The position numbers and the translations under genes were made by a program. A stretch of DNA of 64,000 nt, from the NCBI RefSeq assembly GCF_001659605.2, contig NC_035178.2, forward strand, positions 4,369,734 to 4,433,733. Reading direction: 5' to 3'. The notes beneath the pieces are model-generated. The model saw nothing but the letters and a program-made list of their open reading frames with translations. It searched no databases and was not told the DNA's origin. This DNA comes from Manihot esculenta. Taxonomy: Eukaryota > Streptophyta > Magnoliopsida > Malpighiales > Euphorbiaceae. This document shows positions 1 to 12,500 of the stretch, piece after piece. Positions within the stretch are counted from its first letter, which is position 1; each line of letters begins with the position of its first letter.

Positions 1-725
1 ATATTTAGTATTATTTTTTTTTAAAATAATGGATGGGATATAATTAATTAATATAAATTATTTTAGGAAGAAATCATCATCATCATCTTTATTATTATTT
101 ACTCGGCCCTAGCTAATGAAACCAAATGAAAGAAAGAAAATGGGGGACAGAAGGAATGGCCGACAATAGAAACAAGCGGGACCCGCAGCAGGCAATTGTT
201 TGAGCAAGTCACAGGCTTCTGGGTCCGAAATTGTGCCATCTTCTTCATTCAGAGATGCTGTAACTTACTGAAATGGACCACCGAGTTTCAATGTCGATTT
301 CAGGACACGTCGGAAACAGCCATCTGCTTCTTACTATATAATATGTCCCTCCATGCATGGACCACCTGCACTTTTGTAGAGTTTAGTTGCCCCATCTTTT
401 ATGCCTTTGTATCCATTTCTCTCCTCAGTTTTAATTTCATTTACTTATTATTTTTTTTAAAAAAAAGAAGGGAAGAATCTCGTACCGTCTTTTCTAATTA
501 GTCCTGGGTTTCATGATTTTGCTTTAGGAAGCGTGTTGCCATTGGATGCAGGGTCTTTTGTTTTCATCTCTATAAGTTGTTCTAAGGTAAGCGCTGAAAT
601 TTGCGACTAATTAATTAATCATGACCTAATTTAGCTTAATAAGATGAAACATTAAAGAAGAAAGAAATGGAGAAATTGATCTCTGCAATATATGAAGTTA
701 ATTAGATTCGGAATTCAAGTCTAGA

Positions 726-1286
726 GATGTAAACGGGTAGGGTATCCGCGAAAATTAAACTACCCGAATCCGAACCCGATTTATATTAGTAATATCCGAA
801 CCCGTTCCGAACCCGATTTATATTAGTAATATCCGAACCCGTTCCGAACCCGATTAAAAATTAATTTAAACTATTCGAATCCGTCCCAAATCCGATTATT
901 ATTATCCGAATAAAACCGAACCCGTTTAATTTTATATATTTTAATTAATAATTTATATAAAAAATATTTTTCATTAATAATTTTTATTTAAAAAATTTAA
1001 TATTTTTAAAGAATATTTAAATTTAAATTTTTAAATATAAATATATAAAAAAAATTTATAAATATTATTATAAAATATATTTTTTATATTAAATTAATTA
1101 TTTATATAAATAGGTTCGGGTAGTAGGTACCCTGTACATAAAACTCGAATCTGATCCGAACCCACAACGGGTATTATTTTTAAAATCCGAACTCATTCCA
1201 AACCCGATTATAACTACTCAAATCCGTTCTATTAGGGTTCGGTCGGATCGGGTACCTGAAAATACCCGATCCGTCGCCATCCCTAT
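726..1286 (+). repeat. MITE-like inverted-repeat element, copy 1
   Basis: The left end reads TAGAGATGTAAACGGGTAGG. The right end, read on the minus strand, starts TAGGGATGGCGACGGATCGG, so the termini form imperfect inverted repeats of about 35 bases. The inside is very AT-rich, with many CCGAACCCG-type blocks. There is no open frame, so it would be non-autonomous. Related copies lie near 5060, 49365 and 56185. AAGTC lies just left of the element and AAAGTC just right, a possible but unproven target-site duplication. Confidence 0.6.
771..846 (+). repeat. 37-base tandem duplication inside the element
   Basis: A unit of about 37 bases, starting CCGAACCCGATTTATATTAG, occurs twice back to back with no visible difference. 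It looks like a recent internal duplication of the surrounding inverted-repeat element. Confidence 0.7.
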
Positions 1287-1989
1287 TAAAGTCAAAGGAA
1301 ATGAATAAGTTTTATATATGCATTTAGCATGAGGATATTAATAATGTCTTATTTTCCAACAAGAAAATCATGGCTTTATCGTGTGTCGGTAACTTTATCC
1401 ACCATGTACTCTGTCGAGTATATTTTCTTTTTCTGTTTTTTTTTAAAAAAAAATATTTAAATAAATTCCTAATATTTTTTATGATTAATTACAATATAAA
1501 AAAAAAAAATGAAAGGAGGACATGGTTGCTGTCTCACTGACCACCAAATTAAGCCTCTACCTCAGCAACATCCATGGCCATACTTGACAAAAATGGTTTT
1601 ATTTACCCATGAAATTTCTGGATACAGAGAATGGATTCGACAGAATATCTTGGAGGAAGCTGAGGTTATAAAGGGTCTGAGATTTATAAGTTCAACTTAT
1701 AATTCTTATCTAATTATTTTTTAATTATTAAGCAAATTATAATTTTATTTATTTTTTAAATAGGTTGGCTAATGTTTATTTAATAAAGGTGATTAGTATG
1801 AAAAACTACAATTTCAATGATAAATACGTTGTAATTGTTTAAGTATATTAAACAAAGCGAAGAGAAATTGTAATTATTTTTGGGAGGGGTTGAAACAGCA
1901 ACTTTCTGTCTCTGGTCAGCACAATCAATAGTCATTGATGCGTATTGTCGGGAAACTGTGACCCTTTGGACATTATCTTTTTTATCTCC

Positions 1990-1999
1990 TATATAAATA
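1990..1999 (+). promoter_or_regulatory. probable TATA box of the ACC synthase gene
   Basis: TATATAAATA lies about 160 bases before the ATG at 2156. It is followed by a pyrimidine-rich stretch suited to a 5' leader, with no ATG in between. The assignment rests on sequence and position only. Confidence 0.6.
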
Positions 2000-2155
2000 C
2001 CACTTCACTTCCTCCAATCCTTTGCATCCAAAGAGCTAGCTTTCTCTCACTTTCTCAATCTATTTTATTCTATAAGATTGTTCACTTCAATATCTTTAGG
2101 GTTTATTTACGTTAAGTACAATACGTATTTGTATTTATCTATAATATACGTGAAA

Positions 2156-4334
2156 ATGTTATCGTATAAAGCTTGTTCTGATTCGCATGGACAAGACTCT
2201 TCCTACTTCCTTGGGTGGCAAGAGTACGAGAAGAATTCATACCATCAGATTCACAATCCAAACGGGATTGTTCAGATGGGACTTGCAGAAAATCAGGTGA
2301 GCTTTATATTTTCACATCGTGATTTGGAATTAAAACCATTATCACGTTCTCAAATATCAGTAGCTGAATTACTTTTAAAAAAGAGTAAGTAATAATTTCT
2401 TTTCTCATTATTATTAAGGAGATTAATTGTCAAATTTCACTCCTGTAATCTTCAACTTTTTATTTAAATTAATTAGTCGATAAAATTAGCTAAACTTAAT
2501 TTAGTTTATAAATAAAAAATAGGCTGAGTTTCTTGATTTAGTTCAAAAGTCAATAAAGTCAATTTATTATCTTTGAGTAAATTATTCTTTTCTTGATTTG
2601 ACTCAAAATTTTGAAAACTCAATTTCTTAATAATACATTTATGAAATTAACAATGTATCGTTATGATGCACATGTGAGATTGGATGTAGAAAAGATGTGT
2701 TACTAGAAATGGCAAAAAAAGAAAATGGATTTTATATGGCAGCATTTGCAAACCCAATATGCTTTGTCTCCTTTGTTTGAAGATATACATATAATTTTGT
2801 TATAATATTATAAAGTGATAATGTCCATTTTGATATATTTTTCTCTTTTACTTTCTCATTCATCATATGATAATAACTCCAGCAGTGACTCTCTTCTTTG
2901 GCAGCTTTCCTTCGACCTTCTTGAATCTTGGCTAGAAAGCAATCCAGACTCTATGGGTTTTAAGAGAAATGGAGAATCTATCTTCAGAGAACTGGCTCTC
3001 TTCCAAGACTATCATGGCTTCCCTGCTTTCAAGAATGTAAATTTCTAATATAGCTTAATTTAATGCTCTTTTACACATTCTTTATTCTTGACCTGAAATT
3101 AATTATTCAGGCACTAGCTGAGTTCATGGCTGAAATAAGAAGAAATAAAGTGAAATTTGACCCAAACAAGCTTGTGCTCACTGCCGGCTCAACTTCTGCT
3201 AATGAAACTCTAATGTTTTGCCTTGCTGAACGCGGTGACGCCTTCCTTCTTCCAACGCCATATTACCCTGGGTAAGTTCTTGCTATCTCTCTCTAATTAA
3301 TTATAAGAGCTTTTCATTTTATCGATCAACTAAGTTTTATTGTCAATTGTTTGAAAAATGGCAGATTTGACAGAGATCTTAAATGGCGAACTGAGGTTGA
3401 AATTGTTCCAATACATTGCTCAAGTTCAAACGGCTTTAGAATTACCATGTCTGCATTAGAAAAAGCCTACCAACAAGCTAAAAAACTCGACTTGAAAGTG
3501 AAGGGGATATTGATCGTGAATCCTTCAAACCCTTTAGGCACATCCATGACTCGCAATGAGCTTAACCTCATTGTTAGCTTCGCCATGGCCAAACAAGTTC
3601 ATATAGTAAGCGACGAGATCTTTTCAGGCACTGTTTTTGACAGCCCTAACTTCATAAGCATAGCAGAAGCCCTAGTGGACAGACAACTTGAGAATACCGA
3701 CATGTGGAGCCGCATTCACATTGTCTATAGCCTCTCAAAGGATCTAGGCTTATCGGGTTTTCGAGTTGGCATGATTTATTCCAACAATGAAACAGTAGTT
3801 TCTGCTGCAACCAAAATGTCAAGCTTTGGCTTAGTTTCGTCCCAAACCCAGTACCTACTCTCAAACATGCTAGCTGACAAGAAATTTACAGGAAAATACT
3901 TGAAAGAAAATCAGAAGAGAATAAAGAAGAGGAAACAAATGCTTGTTTCCGGGCTTGAGAATGCAGGAATCGGGTGCTTGAAAAGCAATGCCGGCTTGTT
4001 TTGCTGGGTGGACATGAGGCATCTTTTAAGCAAGCAAACGTTTGAAGCAGAGAAAGAGCTGTGGAAGAAAATTTTAAGCGAAGTTGGTCTCAATATCTCT
4101 CCTGGATCTTCTTGCCACTGCTCTGAGCCAGGTTGGTTCAGAATTTGCTTTGCAAATATGTCAGCAGAAACACTTGGTGTTGCAATGGAACGCATCAAGG
4201 ATTTCGCAGAATCTGTCACTTCCAATAGGAGCAGAAGGATCTATATATGCCACCAAATGATCAGTGATCAAAGATCTCTGATCAATAAGTGGGTTTCCAA
4301 ATTATCATCATACGATCACGAATCAGACCGTTAA
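2156..4334 (+). CDS. ACS: 1-aminocyclopropane-1-carboxylate synthase, type 2
   Basis: This PLP enzyme converts S-adenosylmethionine to ACC, the committed step of ethylene synthesis, in the cytosol. Four exons splice cleanly: 2156-2296, 2905-3036, 3111-3271 and 3365-4334, giving 467 residues, normal for the family. Hallmarks are MGLAENQ (41-47), the YYPGFDRD block across the exon 3/4 junction, NPSNPLG (197-203), the PLP-lysine motif SLSKDLG (Lys270) and SPGSSCHC. The C-terminus ends [15 protein letters not shown]. This resembles the WV..LS..D tail of type-2 isoforms, which ETO1-type E3 adaptors bind for turnover, and it lacks the longer MAPK-site tail of type 1. Two positions usually conserved are altered: Phe231 in DEIF (usually DEIY), and Ser275 in GLSGFRVG (usually GLPGFRVG). 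The nearest Arabidopsis relatives appear to be ACS5/ACS9 and ACS4/ACS8. Confidence 0.95.
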
Positions 4335-4549
4335 AATGTGCAGAGATATATATGAATTGAATCTGCTTGACAGCGCAAAAACGAAGACATGTTTACGTAT
4401 ATTTACAGTTGATTAGCGACTATATGTCCACAGACAAATTTCAATAGCAATTTTCTTGCTTTATCGTTGGTGTTGTCTCTAGTCTTTTCTTCTTTATCTC
4501 GAGTCTGAAAATCAAACGTCAGTGTACGAAGAATCGGTGTCAAATTTAT

Positions 4550-4606
4550 CTATAATAATAATGATGATAATAATAATAATAATAATAAAAATAATGATAA
4601 TGATAA
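4550..4606 (+). repeat. AT-rich trinucleotide microsatellite
   Basis: An imperfect run of AATAATAATGATGATAATAA-type units directly follows the 3' region of the ACC synthase gene. It is a simple sequence repeat with no other assigned role. Confidence 0.8.
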
Positions 4607-5059
4607 TGGCGTGAACATGTAAAATGTAGTGGAACTTTTAAAAGGACAAAAACATTTTATTAATAAAAATTTTTATAAATCACAAAAATTAAATAGTATT
4701 TATTTTTAAAAAATTAATATGAGTATTTAAGTGTAAGATATATAAATTTTATTATAAAAGGTGACTTATTAAATTTAGCAAATTTATTAGACCTTTTTAA
4801 TAATATTTATTTTAAGAGAATGATTTATTATTTTTAAATGATAGTAATTTTATGGATTTATTTAGTTATGAATTATGAATAATTTATTTAAAATGATTTA
4901 GTATTTATTCAAAATGATTTATAAATAATTTATTAATTATCAATAGATTTTAGTTAATAAAATATAGATGATATAATTATGTAATAACTTATTATTTTTG
5001 TAAGAAATTATCTTATTATATTTATTTAGTGCAGTTACTTTTACATTAAATTACATTTT

Positions 5060-5340
5060 TAATATTAAAATATTTAAACCCATTTCAAATTCAATTATTT
5101 TTATTTAAAAATATTCAAAATACATTTAATTTTATATATTTTAATTAATAACTTAATATATTTTTATTTTTAAAATTGAAATATATCAAAACATTTATAG
5201 ATTTTATTATAAAAATATATTTTATATTTAATTAATTATTTATTTATATAAATAAATTGAGAACATGAACCCAAACTTCAAACCGCTCCAAATCTGATTA
5301 TATATTATCCAATAGAATTCCATCCAAATTAATATTTCAC
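5060..5340 (+). repeat. degraded copy 2 of the inverted-repeat element
   Basis: The stretch shares the internal order of the element at 726-1286: AACCC..TTCAAAT, then TTTTATATATTTTAATTAATA, then a long AT tract, TATTTATATAAATA, and a closing block related to CAAACCG and CCAAATCTGATTA. The terminal inverted repeats are largely gone. Confidence 0.45.
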
Positions 5341-5478
5341 TTTCCTTTCTGCTTAGGAAATATCTACTTTTTATTTAAGAGTAAACCTCTAATAATTTTC
5401 TGAATTCGCATGTGCCAGCCAGGCTAGGCCCATCTGTTATGAATACAAGTAGGCCCAGCTCACTCACACATTATTTGT

Positions 5479-5665
5479 ACACGTGGTTTTCTCCGGGTAG
5501 ATCGCGATGCAGCGTAACATACACCCCGCGTAAACCGCCATAAACACTCACTATCAGTGTAATCAGTTTGCACGACAAAAACAGTTTGGTTTGTTCAGCT
5601 TACCGTCCGCCACGTGGCACTTCCATCGCTCTCTAGCGAATCTCCACAAAACGTGGCACGTGGCA
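5479..5665. promoter_or_regulatory. cluster of G-box/ABRE motifs upstream of the OSCA gene
   Basis: Three ACGT-core sites occur within 190 bases: ACACGTGG (5479-5486), the perfect palindrome GCCACGTGGC (5609-5618), and GCACGTGGC (5656-5664), the last preceded by AACGTGG. Such motifs are bound by bZIP factors (ABF/AREB) and bHLH factors. They lie 300-600 bases before the probable 5' leader of the OSCA gene. Their function here is inferred. Confidence 0.55.
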
Positions 5666-6049
5666 TTCCGTTCCTCCTGCCTAATTGCTTTGCCAATAAT
5701 ATTATGCAAACTATACCCATATTTTTAATTTTGCGTGTAGTAAGCAACTTTACCATTCTCCCTTTCCAATTAATTCAAGTTTTCTCCGATTTAATTTTTA
5801 TTTTTCTCATTTTTTTTCATTTTTGTTTTAGGGTTTTTGATTTTCTATCTCATCTGTTCCTCCTCCATAATTGATATTTTTGCGCTTCTTTTTCTGGCTG
5901 TTCATGTGAAATGGAAGCAAACGCGTGTCAGTGGCATATAAGCTGTTGACACGATTTCGGATATTGCTTTTGTTTCGCCTTTTCATTTTGATTTGCTCTG
6001 GATTTCTTTCTGGTTCCCTGATTGTCTGGACTGCAGGAGCTTTTAATAG

Positions 6050-6573
6050 GTACCACGTCTCAATCTTTTTCACCCCTTCTGCTGTTTATATTGTTATTTT
6101 CATTGTGTGTTGGTTCTTCTTTAAAAATATATACTTTCTCAAATTGTAGAGTGGGGTGGGGGAGTAAAGAAAGTTATCATTATTTGTTATGTAGTTGGTG
6201 GTGTTTGCAGAACAACAAATTTGACTGAAAGCAAGTGGGATATCAGAATTGAGGATGGTTCTTTCGAGTATGATTAAGCTGTCATAGAATTAGGAACAGC
6301 TTGGTGCCATTTTAGAATTAGATACAGACTAGTATGGAACTTTTGGGAGTCAATTTGGAGTTTGATTGGTTCGCAATTCTGGGTTTGCATTTTGACGTCA
6401 AAAGTCGTATCATGTAGGCATGTATTTCTTCGAGTATATACTTTGACGAGTGTGGGGTTTCTGTTTCTTGAATATACTGCATCAAATATATGATGAAATG
6501 TTTGTACGCTTCTCCCTTCAATGATCTTCTACGGCTGTTACGCACTTGTGCAATGAGATTTATATGATTGCAG
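6050..6573 (+). other. probable 5'-UTR intron of the OSCA gene
   Basis: A good donor (AATAG|GTACCA, exon end 6049) and a polypyrimidine-type acceptor (GATTGCAG, 6573) bracket 524 bases just before the coding start at 6589. The leader exon upstream (about 5870-6049) has short upstream ATGs, including a 12-codon frame at about 5910. This was inferred without transcript data. Confidence 0.5.
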
Positions 6574-6588
6574 ATCCAGTGGAGGCAG

Positions 6589-9500
6589 ATGGACATTGCT
6601 GCCCTTTTAACTTCAGCTGGGATTAATATTGGTCTGTGCGTGGTGCTTTTTTCCTTGTATTCAATATTAAGAAAGCAACCGAGCAACAGGGTTGTGTATT
6701 TTGGCCGGAGGCTTGCTACAGTACGTATAAGGAGTGATGATTTCTTCTCCATTGAGAGATTTGTGCCCTCTCCAAGTTGGATTTTAAAGGCTTGGGAAAC
6801 AACTGAAGAAGAAATATTGTCCATTGGCGGTCTTGATGCATTAGCTTTTCAAAGGACGCTCGTTTTCAGGTGACGAATTAGTCTTCTTGGTATAGAGTGC
6901 AAGTTCTGTTTACCCTTCTTTTCTTGATTGTGAATCAGAAAAAATATATAAAAATAAATCGTTTCAATTGCATATTTTGCAAATACACTTGTTCCTTATC
7001 TCTCTAATTTCATGGTAAATGCATTAGCAGCTCCGGTCCAATGTACATGCAACACTCATAGGGAAGCACCAGAAGGAGGGGGTTTATAGTAGACTTTATT
7101 TTGTATTATTATCAGTCTAAAAAGCTGATTTGGCCAGTGTATTGAACAGCCGTGGAAGCTTCTAGGAAGTTGATAAAATAATTATTCAAATCTTTGGCAT
7201 GGATCTTATTGGGTAATTAGTGGTAAAAAAATTCTAATATTTTACTTTCCTTCAAGAAGATCGTTATTCATACACTTCCTAATTCCTATTATCTATAAGT
7301 TTATAAATTTTAAGAAATATACTGAAGTTGGTTGCATGTTTTAATTTTTTTTTTTCTTTCAGTTGAAATTCTTGACATTGTTTTGCCTTAACTAGCATGA
7401 TAAGATTCACAATCAATGATATCCATTCGATCATGACTGATTTTGGATGTTAATGTCTTCTTCCTTTACAGTATCCGTATTTTTTCCATTGCTGCAATCA
7501 TTTGCCTCCTTCTAGTGCTTCCGATGAATTATTATGGCAAAGAGATGCAACACAAGCAGATCCCAGCGGAGTCATTGGATGTATTTACAATAGGGAATGT
7601 CAAAGAAGGTTCTAGATGGTATGTGCTTTATTTTTCCATTATTTATCAAACCACCTTGATAATAATTAGATATGAGAAGGTGGACCTGTTTCATTCTCTT
7701 ATAGGTTTGTAATTCTACCTAACAGTGGTTTGGAGCGTTTATCCAGCCTCTGCTTGTGTAGTCTATAATGACTCAATGGAGATTTTTCGTTTTCCCTAGT
7801 TCTTTGTTTGTATGTTTCTTTTGCCTTTTCCTTTTTTTTTCTTTTAAAGTTGTCATATTAGAATAGGTTCCTTTTTAACTTTAAGAAAAGTAAACTAGAT
7901 TTTTTTTAAGGTCTTGAAAATTTTATATTCTGGTTCTCGGAAAATTGATTTATGCTTGTCTATTTTGCCAACTATTGTTTCTTGTGATTAATATCATAAT
8001 ATCCATCCAACAAAATTACGTACCTTATGTTTTACGCAATAAGATTTGATCACTCATTCTTTCCTATACTTTATTTTCATCATTGTTCAGGCTTTGGGCC
8101 CATTGTCTAGCTCTGTACGTCATATCTTGCGGGGCCTGTGTTCTCCTTTACTTTGTAAGGATGTGAAACCATACATTAGTCTCTCTACTTCTTCCCCATT
8201 TATAGCAGATTTGTTTATGCCCAGATGCATGCATTTGTGAATATTTTATGATTCTTTAATGTTTGCCACTTCTTGTAGGAGTATAAAAGCATCACTGAAA
8301 TGAGACTAGCACATATAATCAAATCCCCTCTGAATCCAAGTCATTTCACTGTCCTTGTCCGCTCAATACCATGGTCTCCAGAAGAATCATATAGTGATTC
8401 AGTGAAGAAATTCTTTGCAAATTATTACGCATCAAGCTACTTGTCACACCAAATAGTGTATCATCGTGGAATTATTCAAAAATTAATGGTGCGCTGCGGA
8501 TACTTTGGCTAGCAGATTTTTTAGATATATTTAGCCATTATTAAATCTCTTTCAATTGAAGTGTTCACAAGATTCTTAGTTATATTTGGATTAATGGAAA
8601 TTGGTTTAATGGTTGCTATTATGAAATCACTTTTGATTGAAGTATTCACAAGATTCATTGGTTAAGAAGTTGCTATTGTTAAAATCACTTTTGATTGAAA
8701 TGCTCACAGGATTCTTGGTTATATTTGGTTTAATAGGTTCTTCAAAACAAAAAAATTGATGCTAACAAATTTAGTCATCAGTTACTGAGCAAAATCTGAA
8801 GCAAACAAGGTCTAGATGATTGTGTCATTTTGCTAATAGAGATATGTATCCGCTATTTCGATGTAATTATTCACAATAGTAGTATTTATGCTATATTTAT
8901 TACAATATTTTTGTTATGATATATTTTGTTGCTTCAGATAGATTGATTTTTATTTATTTCCACGGGGATATAATGTAATGCTAAGTAAGAGTTAAGTGCT
9001 GTAGATTGAGTTTTGAACTTCTTCCCCTTTCACCGTGCTTATATTCTCCACTTGCTCAATTAGTTCTCATTTGTTGTTTACTTTCAATAGAACATTCAAT
9101 TTATGTTTTTTGACACTTTTTCCTTTGCAGGCAGATGCTGAGAAAATGTGCAAAATGATTATGCCGGTTCCTATTGATGGAAAAAGTTTAAGGCCGTGTT
9201 GTCTTTCTGCAGATAATACGACTTCTTTTAAGATCCTCTCCAGTGAACTAGGAAGTGTCAAGGATAGCATCAGCTACAATGATTTGGATATAGCGACAAG
9301 AGAAAATGTAAGAATCTTTAACAATCAAATAATAATTCTGACATAGGGATACCTGTGATCTCAACATGCATTTAATTGATCCTTCATTTGTAGCTTTGTT
9401 TCCCACCTTGAAGTTTTGACAAATGCTTCTCTGCATCTTTTTAAGTGATATTCCTTCCATCACTCCCAGGGAGATATTTTTTGCGGTAAATTTTTGGGTT

Positions 9501-12500
9501 GTTGCGTCATGTCATATATGTGGGTGTAGATGCCTGACAGTTAGTATTGGTTCTCGTTTTTACAATTTGTATGCAAATGGTTGCATGGTAGCTAAATCTT
9601 TATTTTGTTTAATACAGGAGTGTCCCGTTGCTTTTGTTTTTTTCAAGACTCGCTATAGTGCTGTGGTTGCCACACAAGTGCTTCAATCATCAAATCCCAT
9701 GTTGTGGGTCACAGAATTGGCCCCAGAACCACATGATGTTTTATGGTCAAACCTCTCTATACCGTATAGACAGCTTTGGCTGCGGAAGATAGCAACATTA
9801 TTGGCTGCTATAGTCTTCATGTTTTTGTTTCTTATTCCTGTGACATTTGTGCAAGGCTTGACTCAACTAGATAAGCTGTCAAGAACATTCCCATTTTTGA
9901 GAGGGCTTCTAAAAAAGTAAGTTCTGAAACTTTATGATGAATGCTGGTTTGTGCTTGCCAATTTTTATTATTGTAGATTTTTCCTTTTTCATGTAGCTTA
10001 TCTGTTGATTCATTTCATGGTTAAAGGATAAGTAATTATATTGTCTATTTAACAATTTGGATGTGTCTTTAAGGCATCTTATGTTCACATTATTAATTGT
10101 TATAGTACTTAGTATCTCTAGATAGCATATGAACATGCTACCACAGATGAAAATAACAGTATGTCACACAGGCTGGAGGTGGTTCATTTGCTAACCTAAT
10201 TAGTTCTTTAGTTTATTATTCTCGGAACCTACAGGCAATAGGTAATCCAAGATCGTTCTATGCTTTGGGAAAAAAAAAATTACATTTCGATACTCCTGGT
10301 CTTGTTTATCAGTCCGTGTGCATTTTGTTTGTTCATGAATGAGACTTCGTGCTGTTGTCAGGTCAAATTTCATCGGCATGTTAGATGCTAGAAAAAAAAA
10401 ATCATTTTCCTATATCACTACGAGTTCCTAGTTTGCACTTAATTATTCATTTGTACTACCTGCTCTATGTTTTTTGTGTTATTTATATGGTTTGACATCT
10501 TCAAAATGGTGTTTTAAAAAAAAAATTAAATAATAATTTGAAACATTCTATTGGGAGCTTAATTTAATGGAGTTCTCATATTTTGGTCAAAATCCAAATC
10601 CAATTGACTACTTCTCTTTCCTCAGACATGTCATATCCTTTAAGTTTTTATTTTGCTTAGAAGAGATGAGAATAGGAAAATAAAATATGGATCATTGTAG
10701 TTTTGACAAAGGAAAATATACATATTTGTTGCGAACTTATTCATGTTTTTGTGCAGGGACTTTATGAACCATGTGGTAACAGGTTACTTACCAAGTGTCA
10801 TATTAATGTTGTTTCTGTATACCGTTCCACCGATGATGATGTTATTCTCATCAGTGGAGGGGCATGTTTCTCGAAGTGGAAGGAAAAGGAGTGCAGGCTT
10901 GAAAGTTTTGTACTTCACAATTTGGAATGTTTTTTTCGTTAACGTTCTCTCAGGCTCCATCATTAGTCAATTGAATGTCTTCTCTAGTGTAAGAGACATA
11001 CCTACGCAACTTGCCAAGGCAATACCTACTCAGGTGACATTTTTGTGATATTGGATATATTATTGTAATCCTGTCATCAATGTGTCTCCTTTGAGATGCT
11101 TGCATCTGCTTACTATCAGTTGTGTTCCATTTTGTACTATGTATGGTTTTGGTTTTTGCTTGAATGTGTGTGTTTTCTTGTCTTATTAATTTCTAAGATT
11201 GTAAATATTTTTTATCATCTGAATGAGGATTCACCATATAATCAAGAATTCTTAATTTCTACTGTAATAAAGAGGACACGATAAAACATTCATTAGACAA
11301 AAATGACAATTTGGACTAAATGTTGATGCTATCACATTTTATCAAATGCTGAGAGTTCCTAATTCTAATATTATTTATATTAAGATTGTGTATAACTGTT
11401 TTTTCATATATATACATATAGTTACGACATTAGCTAGTGGTGTTTTATAAGAATGAGAAAGTTATTTGAGAAAGATTGGAAATAGATCTTTTTTAATCTT
11501 TAGTTAGGGTTCTTAAATTTCTACAACTCCTGCAATACTTTATATAATAATACCTCTATTGCTTTAAATGATTCTAAATGCACTACAAATATTAGAATAT
11601 AGGAGCTATAATATTTGTGTTTTAGATGGAAGGTAACACTTTTTTTTTTGAAAGAGAAGAGTGAAACTTGGGTTGTTGGGCACACACCAAGGGTTATTGT
11701 TCATGTATTAACAATTTGAATCTCAAATGAATTTGCCTTGTGACTTCATTTTGTTGAAAACATTTTGATAGAGAAATCTTGGAGTATATGAGTAATATTT
11801 ATAATTGTATAGTTTGTAAACTTCAAGTTGGTGTTTTTTTAATCTTCATGTTATTATTAACATGGTGGTCTATTTGAATATTTAATATAATGAAAATTAA
11901 ATATTTCTCATAGTGAACAACATCATTAATGCAGCTTATGTGAAAAAAGACTAGTGAAAAATAACATTGGATATAAACAGTTCTGTTTGATGTTTTCCTT
12001 TTCAGAAAAACAGTAATTGGATTCTATAAATGTAAAGCTCTTAAAGTACTAAAAAATATCCATGCCGCCTCCTCAAAGCTTAAGATTAATATTTATTATA
12101 TATATTGTTTTCATATTTACAGGCTAGCTTCTTCATGACTTACGTTTTAACGTCAGGTTGGGCAAGTCTGGCTTGTGAACTAATGCAACTGTTCCCTCTT
12201 AGCATCAACATGTTCAAAAAATTCATTCTCAGAAACAAAGAAGATTGTTCTGATGATCTCATGACCTTCCCATATCATACAGAAGTTCCTAGGGTCCTAC
12301 TGTTTGGTCTTATTGGCTTCACTTGTGCAATCATGGCACCCTTAATATTGCCCTTTTTGCTGGTTTACTTTTTTATGGCCTATCTTGTATACCGCAACCA
12401 GGTAACTTTCTTCTTTCTTTGCTTTTTGTGCTCATTAATGTTGTGTGCGGGGCTTGAATTGGAGAAGCACATACTTTTCACCTGTACAAGCAAGCTATCA

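Larger units (their letters stand above)
1..1989. other. intergenic region left of the ACC synthase gene
   Basis: No convincing gene is seen. The short open frames at 196-501 and 1509-1724 lack codon bias, splice context or family resemblance. The stretch holds an inverted-repeat element (about 726-1286) and AT-rich sequence, and runs into the promoter of the ACC synthase gene. Confidence 0.7.
4335..5470. other. intergenic region between ACC synthase and the OSCA gene
   Basis: No gene is seen. It begins with the ACC synthase 3' region and contains an ATA/TGATAA simple repeat (about 4550-4606). The rest is AT-rich, including a partial copy of the dispersed inverted-repeat element. Confidence 0.7.

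Noticed and set aside
196..501. 101-residue open frame near the left edge
   Set aside because: It has no ATG at its start, no domain, and ends in a poly-A stretch; chance is likely.
1509..1724. 71-residue open frame before the ACC synthase promoter
   Set aside because: No recognisable motif or splice context, and it runs into AT-rich DNA.
6318..6824. 168-residue minus-strand open frame
   Set aside because: It overlaps the leader intron and first coding exon of the OSCA gene on the other strand and resembles no family.
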